This document shows, in pieces, positions 55,006 through 64,000 of a stretch of DNA of 64,000 nucleotides. The stretch comes from Crocodylus rhombifer. Lineage: Eukaryota > Chordata > Crocodylia > Crocodylidae. The DNA lies in contig JAVSML010020357.1 of NCBI GenBank assembly GCA_038503035.1, positions 186,001-250,000 on the forward strand, given 5' to 3'. The first letter of the stretch is position 1, and every line of letters starts with the position of its first letter. The translations under genes were made by a program, and so were the position numbers. A model generated the notes under the pieces. It was not told the DNA's origin. It saw nothing but the letters and a program-made list of their open reading frames with translations, and searched no databases.

Positions 55006-55194
55006 TACCTATTGATGTGTGTGTACCTCTTCGACTTAAAGAAAGTGGAAGGACTTCCAATACTTTAGGAAGTCTGCAATTGTGTCTTTAGTGAAAATGT
55101 TGCACTCCATAGTTCAGAGTAAGATTTTGAATCTGCTGCTCATGATTGTCTGTCCTGCTGTCTTAAATTGCATTCTGCCTGGGTTGTATTACAG

Positions 55195-56597
55195 GTTTTC
55201 TGGGTTGCAGCTATGAGGAAACCTCGGAGGAGGTCCCGGCAGAACCTCGAGGGGAGACGCTCTCCCTCGCCCTACAGCTTGAAATGCTCACCCACCCGAG
55301 AGACTCTGACATATGCCCAGGCCCAGCGGATTGTAGAGGTTGACATTGATGGACGTCTTCATCGTATCAGCATCTATGATCCTCTGAAGATCATCACAGA
55401 GGATGAGCTGACAGCCCAGGATATCACAGAGTGCAACAGCAACAAAGAAAACAGTGAGCAGCCCCTGTTCCCATCAAAGTCCAAGAAAACACCATCTAAA
55501 GGCAAAAAGAAGGAGTCATGTTCCAAACATGCGCCAGGGACATCCTTGCACTTACCCCAGCCCAGCTTCCGGGTAATGGACTCCTTCAGCCAGCCGGATG
55601 CTCCTCCCCTGCCTGCAGCATATTACCGGTACATTGAGAAACCTCCTGAGGACCTCGATGCAGACGTGGAGTATGACATGGATGAGGAGGATCTGGCTTG
55701 GCTGGAAATGGTCAACCAGAAGAGGACGGAAGATGGCTATGGGTCGGTTTCTGCTGACACTTTTGAGCTGCTAGTGGATCGACTGGAAAAGGAGTCCTAT
55801 TTAGAGAGCCGCAACAACGGGGCTCAACAGTCCCTTATTGACGAGGATGCCTTCTGCTGCGTCTGCATGGACGATGAGTGTCACAACAGTAATGTCATCC
55901 TGTTCTGTGACATCTGTAACTTGGCCGTGCACCAGGAGTGTTACGGCGTGCCCTACATCCCCGAGGGCCAGTGGCTTTGCCGCTGTTGCCTTCAGTCCCC
56001 TTCCCGCCCGGTTGATTGTGTTCTTTGTCCAAACAAAGGTGGCGCCTTCAAGCAGACCAGCGATGGCCACTGGGCCCATGTTGTTTGTGCCATCTGGATC
56101 CCAGAGGTCTGCTTTGCTAACACTGTGTTTCTGGAGCCCATTGAGGGGATCAACAACATCCCACCTGCTCGCTGGAAACTCACTTGCTACATCTGCAAGC
56201 AAAAAGGCATGGGAGCTGCCATCCAGTGCCACAAGGTGAACTGCTACACTGCCTTCCATGTCACCTGTGCCCAGCGTGCTGGTCTCTTCATGAAGATTGA
56301 GCCCATGAGAGAGACCAGTGTCAACGGCACGACTTTCACGGTGCGTAAGACTGCTTATTGTGAGGCTCATTCCCCACCTGGGACACTGAAAAAAGGGTCT
56401 CCAGCTGCTACCAGTGAGGGGGAGGAGGACATTATGAAGGAGGAAAGAGAGGAGGAGGGCAGCACTGGGACCCCCAAGGGATCTCTGAAGAAGAACAAAG
56501 TGAAGTTGAAACAGAAGATCAAAAAGGAAGGTGGTGACCTGACAGATGGACGCTCATCTGTGCCACTGGTGACGGTCACACAAATCCCTTCTTACCG
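55195..56597 (+). CDS. BRPF3: BRPF3 first coding exon (exon 2)
   Basis: Acceptor GTTGTATTACAG ends at 55194 (an alternative AG at 55209-55210 would shorten the 5'UTR to two bases). ATG at 55213 starts codons 1-461 plus two bases, covering the EPL1-like region and the PHD-zinc knuckle-PHD module. Donor TACCG/GTGAGT. An in-frame ATG at 55168 lies upstream of both acceptors and is not expected in the mRNA. Confidence 0.95.
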
Positions 56598-59500
56598 GTG
56601 AGTGTTGGGGAAGAAGCTCTTTGGTCATGGGGGACTGAGTTGGGCAGTGAGACTCAAGTCCTGACAGGGGCTGAATCCACAGGAGCGGTCAGTGTTAACC
56701 AAACAGCCACAACAAGATGCAGGCTGTCAGGTGAAGTTTGACTATCACACTCTATTGCAGAAAAAAGAAACCAAGTGCAGTACTGTAGTTGCCATTTGCA
56801 CAGTCTGACAGGGGACCAGTTGGCCTCTGCAGTGTTTACTAAATTTATGTACATGCACTAAGAGAAGAAAAATTGATCACTTTTCTGGCAAGCAGCCAGA
56901 GATTTTAAGTTGAAGAGTGTCTTGTGGCTCAGGAGCTATAATCTGAGTGTCACTGGGATAGGGCTTGTATGTTGAGCGCTGAGTCCAGCATCTGTCTTCC
57001 CTCTAATCTTTAATCTGCACACCCTCAGAACAATTCCCCAACTGTGTAGTAAACTAGTATCTGTTCTCAGGTGATCTGTATCAGGTAGACAGTATCATTA
57101 CAGGGGATGTTCATGTTGTATGGTGACCATGTTTGAAAATAGTTTTGGGCAAGGTTACAAGTCATCAGGTGAATGGAAGCTTTTGTATGATAAAGAACTA
57201 CTGTATTTTGATTCCTGATCTCATAGCTCAAAAAATTCTGCCATTGTCCTGAACAACTTTGAATTTGGCTTAATATATTTCAGGCAGATCAGGCGCATGA
57301 AGATTTAAATGTTGCTTTATTTTCGTTGGACATCTTGGAACACGCAGCTGGATATACCTGATATTTTAATAGATCTTCTTTCCAAAACTGCTGCCAAGAT
57401 ACCACTTAGGCACACCCAGTGTTGTGAAGGGGTTAACACATGCTTTCCTTGGACTCCAGTTGTGTTTCTTTCCTAGATTTCCAGCCTTCAGAATGCTAAA
57501 CTTAAATGACTCCAGTAAAGTTACTGACATTGAAATGAGTTTGAAGTTAATTGCTGTTGTTGAGAAGAACTGGAGGTGGGATACCTGCTTTGGTGAGAAC
57601 CTCCAGCAGAGCTGATGTTAAAATAGCAAAAGGTAGAGAGGGATAACCTCACAGCTGACAGACCCCAGATTGGCATGGACTGGCACAAGCTATGTGCATG
57701 GATCGTACTGTGCCTTGACACAAGTTTGCAAAAATTATGCAGTTGAGCCACAACAGGAGAGCTAACGTGTCACCATGGTCCACAGAATCTGATGATTGCT
57801 TTGTTGTATGGGATAGTCTGCTCACTGACCCTTTTTTCTTGCCCTTAGGTTGAATAAAATCTGCAGCGGGCTCTCACTCCAGAGGAAGAACCAGTTTATG
57901 CAGCGGCTGCACAACTACTGGCTGCTGAAACGCCAGTCAAGGAATGGTGTGCCTCTCATACGGCGCCTGCACTCTCACTTACAGTCCCAAAGAAACGCAG
58001 ACCAGGTACTGCTTGCTGTTCAGCACTGTGCCCTGTGCTGCAGTAGTGTGGGAGAAAAGAGAAATGTGTGTGGGGAGGGAGTAAGCTTGAGGTTAATGGA
58101 AAGGGAAGCAGGGTGGATGGACTGGGAAGAGGTGATCCAAGTTTGAACTCTTGTAGGGGGCAGCTAGGTAATGAGTTGTAGTTATTGAATTTGGGATTTG
58201 GAAAGGGCAAGCAAACCATCCTTTAAAATAAGTGTCACAGTGAAGAATGAGTGCTTTCTCTTTCTAAACCTTTCTTGCCTTTTGATAGTGTGCACAAGGG
58301 GTCAGGTCAGGTTTGTACTCGAATGCAACATCCACTATGCCAAAAGAAGTGGGGTGGGGTGGGATAATCCCTTAGATGATTTATAAAACCAAGGTCCTGA
58401 CTAACAGTGGTCATTCAACATGTCATTCTCAAGAAAATGGGTGTTAGCTCTAGAGTCCTGGCCAAAAGTTGGTTTGGGTAATTCCTCCCTCAGCCTCACA
58501 TTCAGTTCTTCCCATTCACGTTTACATGGCACCATATACACAGTCTCCAGTTGTCCTCTTTTGCTTTCTCTTCTGGACTGATGTGGCATTCAGCAGTGTT
58601 TGCATTCTGGAACAGAGATAGCTGGTGAGGTAGTGAACTGAAATTATTTCCCTATGCAGTAGAATTACTAATCCTTGCAACTAACCTATTGGTGTGCATT
58701 GTGCATATTGTGCACATGTATTTTTTCCCATATTGAGTTGAAATCACAGACTTCAATTTGCATGCAGCCTCCTCTGGGTGATTAGTACAAAATTATCTCA
58801 TGCTAATTAATGTAGAGTGTGGAGAGTACAACATTTGTTTGATATATTAATTTAGCAGCTTACAGCAGGTAGTGTGTGTAAATGAATGCTTCTGGGTTAA
58901 AGACACTATAATTATAAATCACCACTATTTCTTTCATGAAAGAATTTGGGTTTGTCCTTTATTGATAGTTACAGGCAAGCATTTATACGTGAGTCTATCT
59001 GTTTGAAAACCTATACAGGGATTCAGAGGAGGAAAGATACCTATAGATTAAGGCACTGGAGTAAGACTTCAGATATTTCTCCCATCTCTGGCTCTGATTT
59101 TGGGAAAGGCACTTGCTCTTGATGGCTTGGTTTCTTATTTGTAAAAGAGGAGATAATAGTTCCTTTTTCTCATGCTGTCTTATCTAGTCTGTTTAGACAA
59201 CTCTTTGGGGCATGGATCTTCCCTTTCTAAGTACAGCATTTAACACAGTGAGTCCCCCATCTCAGCTCTAATTAACTTTGATATGGAAGGGGTTAGTGAA
59301 AGTGAACATGGGCTAGAGCATACTTCTGGAATGAGGTTATAGCGTGGCTTAGATCTGCCCATATGGACAAAATCAAACTTTTTTTAACATGGTGAGGTAG
59401 GTAGTTACAGTGTTTCAGCACAGACAATTCTATAGTGTAGATAAATGTGGAAGTAAACATGAGCAAGGTGTGGGAGCAATGCAGCATAAACACTTGGAAA

Positions 59501-62443
59501 GCATAGAAAACACAAGAAGCCTTTATGTGCAAGTCCTCTCATTCCCGTGTTTCCTTGTGCAGAAGGAGCAGGATGAGAAGACCAGTGCAGTGAAGGAGGA
59601 ACTGAAGTACTGGCAGAAACTGCGGCATGACTTGGAGAGGGCACGGTTGCTTATTGAGCTGATCCGTAAGAGGGAGAAACTCAAACGGGAACAGGTAGGT
59701 GGCTCTAGGGCTGAGAATCACTTCATTATGCTACCATAGAGTCTGGTGTCCCTTGCTACCTGCAGCTGCTCTGTCCTGGCAGAGGAACAGAACCACAGCA
59801 CCTTTACTGAATCTCTCTTTTTCACAAGGTGTGATTTTTCTGAGGCTCTGAGCATCCATGACTCCTACTGATGTCAAAGAGAGGAGGTGCTGGTGTTCAG
59901 AACCTCTGTAGAACAGACCCTCAGTGGTTTGCACTGCGAGCGACAGCTGACTAGTGGCATGGACTGGAGCCCAGCAGTGTGCTGCAAATGCTGCCAGCTT
60001 CTTTACATAACTACCTGTGCATTTTAATCCTGACTTTAACCCCACTTCTAATTCAGTTTTGGGCATGGACCAGGTGCTTACACAATCGAAACAGGATCTC
60101 TGTTAATATTTATTACTGTATTTTGATAACCATCACTCTAAGAATGATCCTAAACCACCCATCTCCTCTTCAGTTGGTAAGCCCTAGCTTCCTGTGTCTT
60201 GCCTTCTTTGGGTGATTTTTGAGAAGAGGTAAACTTAGATCACTTAATAACTAGAAAGTTTTCCCTTTGGTCGTCGTATTTTTTCCAGCTTGCACTGAGT
60301 TGTATGATCATAGTTCTCTCACACGTTCCATTCTGGCATCAATGTTATTTACTATGCTTACTAGGCTGTCCAGTTGGGGATCATTTCTAGAGACAGCTGA
60401 CTGGACTTCATATATTTTTAGATTGAGCCTGTCTGATGGTGCCATCAGTGTTCATCTGCTGCTTGCAGTGTACCTGACTTAAAGTTTTGGCCTGATCCTG
60501 CTTCTAATGCAGTCAGAAATCATCCCTAGATTTTGTTTCTTTTTGCTTTCACTATCTTGATGTATCCGTGGCACAGTATGTCTAGCCAAACTAGCTGAAA
60601 CCCCAGTGCAGTTTAGAAAGGAAAATTTATCTCAGAGAAACACATCTAGCTGAAGCTGTTTCCCAACCCAACTTGTAGGTATATAGCATGCCACCTGTTC
60701 CACCTCTTTGACCTTTGTTTAAATTCATTGCTGTTATCATGGAGGCCATAGGGCATGATTCTGTTTCCCTCTGTGTATTTAAATAGCAGCTTTTCAGCTG
60801 TGAGTGGTGTTTTTGGCACTTATGCACAGGTTGTGATTCTGTTATCCTTAAACTACGGATGCATAAATGTGTGCACTTAGACTGATCATGTGCAGTTGAC
60901 TACACACTGGCTGTGAACGTATCCTGCTATGTATAGACACCCATTGTGGGTGTGTAAATGCATACGAGTCACAAAAATGAAGCTGGACGAAAAGCAGTAA
61001 CTAATGGACATTAGATACTGGAGGAGGAAGGGTCCTCCCTCTGCTTTAGTTCCTATAACTGAGTGGTTAGGGCACTGCCCAGGAAACTGGGGGCCCAGGT
61101 CCTAGAAAATCAAACAGGAACAAGTAAGAGGATATTGGGTTGACACTCAATCTATTACACTACCCTACAGCCTGGTGTGGCAGGGTTTGAACCTGTGTGT
61201 CTCAGTCTTCCCAAATGCGGTGCTCTAGGTGATGTCTCACAAGCGAGGCATTATCTAGGCCTCTTCCAATGCTTCCTTTGAAGCGGTCTCCCTGGACAGC
61301 CAAGAGAAGAAGATAACATGGCGTCAAGTTGTGAGGGTATGTGGCTCAGTGAGAAGGCTGCTGCACTGAAAGGGAGCAGGCTCTGGGTTCTAGCCCTGGC
61401 CCTTGTTGCCAGTGGGGCAGAAACTTCCCTGCTGTATTATGTGCTCTCCATCCATTATGTTCAGTGAATAGTAAATGCAAGGGGCAATGACTCAAGTTCA
61501 AAAGAAGCACTAGAGAGGGGACTGGGTAATGCCTGAGCTGTCCCCATCTTGGATGTCTGTGCATTATTCCTTTCTCCCATCCTCAGGTCAAAGTTCAGCA
61601 AGCTGCTATGGAGTTACAGCTGACTCCTTTCAATGTACTACTGCGTACAACCTTGGACCTGCTACAGGAGAAGGATCCTGCTCAGATCTTTGCAGAGCCC
61701 GTTAACCTGAATGAGGCAAGTATCTTCTTTCCAAGAAGTGCAGTTTGGTGGGGGTGGAGCTGAGGTTTTGGTGGGGTATTGCTGGGAGGAAGGGAGAAGC
61801 CCTCATGGCGTGGATGACGAAACTAGGGCACTTCTGTGTAGAAACTCATTCCTTCTTTGTCCAACACTGGAATTCAGTAAGGAATTTCTCAAAGTGGCAC
61901 TATCCTAGCTGGCCAAGACAGGGAACTGTTCACTGGAAGCCTACTAGAGTGCCTCAGTCAAATAATACCATTCTGCAGTTAGGGCAGGTCTGGTTTAACT
62001 GGGTGGAACAGAAATGGATTGATGGTGCTGTCCCTCTGCGGGTGAGAAGGACATGAAGAGTGCTTGTGATGGATGCGCTCTAGTTGGCTAGTAAATGGTT
62101 TTTGTAATTGTACAGGTTTTATATGTTTAGGTTCCAGATTACCTGGAATTCATTTCCAAACCAATGGATTTTTCCACCATGAGGCGGAAGCTGGAGTCCC
62201 ACCTGTACCGAACCTTGGATGAGTTTGAGGAAGACTTTAACCTTATAGTTACCAACTGCATGAGGTATAATGCTAAAGACACCATTTTCCACCGAGCAGC
62301 TGTCCGGCTCAGAGACCTTGGAGGAGCGATATTGCGCCATGCGCGACGGCAGGCTGAAAACATTGGCTTTGACACTGAAGTGGGGATTCACCTGCCTGAG
62401 TCACCCAAAACAGAAGACTTTTACCGCTTTTCCTGGGAGGATG
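55213..62443 (+). CDS. BRPF3: BRPF3, N-terminal ~705 residues (5 coding exons, gene continues beyond window)
   Basis: Scaffold subunit of MYST acetyltransferase complexes (chiefly HBO1/KAT7), targeting histone H3 in chromatin. Exons 55213-56597, 57849-58005, 59563-59694, 61587-61715 and 62131-62443 join in frame. Domains: EPL1-like N-terminal region; acidic [15 protein letters not shown] (about 155-170); PHD1 [20 protein letters not shown] (from about 214); zinc-knuckle region [18 protein letters not shown] (about 254-300); extended PHD2 [15 protein letters not shown]-type [19 protein letters not shown] to YCEAHS (about 321-384); coiled-coil-like [20 protein letters not shown]; bromodomain (about 570-680) with the acetyl-lysine Asn in YNAKD. 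The start [20 protein letters not shown] matches the known BRPF3 N-terminus, distinguishing it from BRPF1/BRD1. The PWWP domain lies outside the window. Confidence 0.95.
57849..58005 (+). CDS. BRPF3: BRPF3 coding exon 2
   Basis: 157 bp. Completes Arg, then reads [20 protein letters not shown] and onward through [20 protein letters not shown] to NADQ. Acceptor TTGCCCTTAG, donor CAG/GTACTG. Confidence 0.95.
59563..59694 (+). CDS. BRPF3: BRPF3 coding exon 3
   Basis: 132 bp, phase 0 on both sides. [20 protein letters not shown] and onward through [19 protein letters not shown]: a charged helical linker before the bromodomain. Acceptor CCTTGTGCAG, donor CAG/GTAGGT. In-frame skipping would be tolerated. 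Confidence 0.95.
61587..61715 (+). CDS. BRPF3: BRPF3 coding exon 4 (bromodomain start)
   Basis: 129 bp, phase 0 on both sides. [20 protein letters not shown] and onward to [14 protein letters not shown]: bromodomain helix Z and start of the ZA loop. Acceptor CCATCCTCAG. The donor is GAG/GCAAGT, a GC rather than GT site; the next exon continues exactly with VPDYLEF. Confidence 0.95.
61716..62130 (+). other. BRPF3: BRPF3 GC-AG intron
   Basis: 415-bp intron with donor GAG/GCAAGT and acceptor ATATGTTTAG. No GT near 61716 gives the conserved ..NLNE/VPDYLEF.. junction, so the GC donor is required for the known protein. Confidence 0.9.
62131..62443 (+). CDS. BRPF3: BRPF3 coding exon 5 (bromodomain core), last in window
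   Basis: 313 bp. [20 protein letters not shown] and onward, with the BC-loop [10 protein letters not shown] holding the acetyl-lysine-binding Asn, to [10 protein letters not shown] plus one base. Donor GATG/GTGAGT. The following exon (VDNILIPEN.. in human) was looked for up to 64000 and not found, so the window ends inside the next intron. Confidence 0.95.
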
Positions 62444-64000
62444 GTGAGTCACCCTTGCCTGTGTGTTTTTGTCTTAGTTAGCAGTCCAGGAAATGTCATG
62501 TCCTAACTCTGTGTCTAGGCCCAGCTGTCACTCAGCCATTGTCCTGAATCCACCATTCAAAAGGTGTAAGATTTGGCCTCACCTGTCTGACATAGCTCCC
62601 AGCCTTTGAACATCTCAAGGCATTTAAAAGAGACTAGGATCTTTGGAAAGTGTCACGATGGGAGCTCCTGGCTACTGGGCACGCTGGAAAATCTGGTCCT
62701 GACATTGGTGTTGAAACCTTCTGAAAACATAGCCCCAAACTCTCATGAGAGAGCATTGGCTCTTTGTATCTGACATTGAAGAATTTCCCTTATGCAACAC
62801 TACTATGAGCCCAAGAGGTATTTTTAATCCCCCTTTTCTGGGTGGGAAGCTGGGACCCAGAAAGATTAAGTCCAAGGTCACACAGAAAGTTCATGGCAGA
62901 GCCAGGCATTGACTCCACCTCTTTTGAGTCTCATCAGACCAAGGGCTTGCTAGTTGCTGTGGACTCTGTATACTGCAGTAGTACTGGAACCTGGGTAGTT
63001 TTAAAGGGCCTTGAAAAATTGACTTCATGCAGGATCAGATTGTCGTGTACCCAGATTTCCTCCCCCAGTCTCCTTTTACTCCCTGGTTTGAGGTGATACA
63101 TTTCATATGTCTTCAAGAAATATCCCTTGCATCCCTTGGCAGTTCATTGTAGTCTGGGAGTGCAGTGGGATGGTGTCTTCTGTCTCTTAGTTTCTGTGAT
63201 TTTCTTGGGTCACAACTGCTGCAGACAATCCAGGATAAATGAACTGCAGATTTTTAACCCTGTCCTAGAACTGCACAGGACATAATGAGCATAAATCAAA
63301 GGATTAGCTTGTTTTTAAGGTGAGAGTAGGGGAAAGGAAGAAATTCTTTATGGGGGAGATGGTGTCAATGTTGCTGGTGTCTTGACTCCTGCCAAAATCT
63401 TATCAAAATCCAAAAATACTGTCAGTTGGACCTTTATTTAGGGAGTATGCGACTGCTTCTGTTCCCCAAACCACCTGCATCTGTGTCTGTGAGTGTTTGT
63501 TTGCAACAGTGCTGAATGACATGGCCAAACTTATTCTAGGCCACTGCATCTCCTTTCTTTGGATCTCTCTGGTTATATCTGTGCTACATCCTTGATGCTT
63601 ATGTGGCTGCTGCTGCTGATGTGCACCCCTGCCCTGCCCACCCTTGTCTGTCTATCATGCCTGGAAAAATGACAGGGAAGCTGCTCCAGGGGCATCTCAA
63701 GTGACCACTCTCAAGCACACTGGAGAGAGAGGCCTGGAGGGCAGTGGTGGGGAATGCCCCGAAGCACCGGTATTGCTGCCTTTTCAGGCAGGGTGTGTGG
63801 GAGTGGGAACAGGAGAGGGGAGGCATGCTGTTCAGTGGTAGCCTTGACGGCACCAGGCCACAGCTTAGATGTGCTCTCTATCTGTGATGTGCTTCCCAGT
63901 GGCTGCAGCCCTCTTGGCATCTAAGGCTGAGAATCCTGAAATCCTTCAGGGTTTGCATGTTGCAGACTCGCATGTGGGTGTGACCTGGGGTGACCGAGCT
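62444..64000 (+). other. BRPF3: BRPF3 intron, incomplete at window edge
   Basis: No further BRPF3 exon or recognised repeat in this stretch; only short chance frames. Confidence 0.7.

Larger units (their letters stand above)
42870..55194 (+). other. BRPF3: BRPF3 intron 1 (putative)
   Basis: About 12.3 kb. It holds the 48-bp minisatellite (43681-43806), a Tigger1-like element (49416-50113), a C-rich repeat-like block (51595-52700), a hAT element (53191-53512) and an (AAT)n run. Otherwise no recognised coding or RNA gene; GGCCTAGGTTGCCAACACC near 49185 may be a hAT end. Confidence 0.6.

Noticed and set aside
55168..55212. Upstream in-frame ATG extending BRPF3 by 15 residues
   Set aside because: Lies before both candidate splice acceptors, so it should not be in the mRNA; the known BRPF3 N-terminus starts at 55213.

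Overview
This is a vertebrate nuclear-genome window with intron-rich genes, long intergenic spaces and many transposon remnants. The young interspersed repeats are mainly CR1 LINEs (tails with the ATTCATAGAT / GGTTGGAAGGGACCTC style) plus many palindromic MITEs and hAT remnants. There are no Alu or L1 copies. That points to a sauropsid, most likely a crocodilian; a turtle is the main alternative.

Three neighbouring genes lie on the + strand: MAPK14 - MAPK13 - BRPF3, the order known from human 6p21. (1) 1-2560: the last coding exon of MAPK14 (p38 alpha, 171-238) and its long 3'UTR, ending at an AATAAA at 2539. (2) 10197-28725: the complete MAPK13 (p38 delta) gene. Its 12 coding exons join in frame into 366 residues with all kinase motifs and the TGY activation site. 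One intron is U12-type. (3) 42200-64000: the 5' part of BRPF3. It has a CpG-island promoter with a presumed non-coding first exon near 42.8 kb, then five coding exons from 55213 to 62443. These encode the N-terminal ~705 residues (EPL1-like region, PHD-zinc knuckle-PHD, bromodomain). The C-terminal part with the PWWP domain lies beyond the window. One BRPF3 intron uses a GC donor.

The intergenic stretches (2.6-10.0 kb and 28.8-42.0 kb) and the introns hold repeats: a 5'-truncated CR1 with a 551-codon open frame abutting a second CR1 (31.8-35.0 kb), smaller CR1 tails, a four-copy MITE family with GGCCACGTCC-type termini, a pair of ~450-500 bp MITEs at 29.7-31.4 kb, foldback elements, hAT remnants (one nested in a CR1 with its duplication still visible), and two minisatellites flanking the BRPF3 CpG island.

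The most striking item is 49416-50113. It is a TA-flanked, internally deleted element that matches, as far as I can recall, both ends of the mammalian Tigger1 (pogo-type) transposon almost base for base. In a sauropsid genome this suggests horizontal transfer. MAPK14 and MAPK13 are paralogous stress kinases. BRPF3 is a scaffold of HBO1/MOZ-type histone acetyltransferase complexes and is only a positional neighbour. I saw no undescribed multi-gene system.
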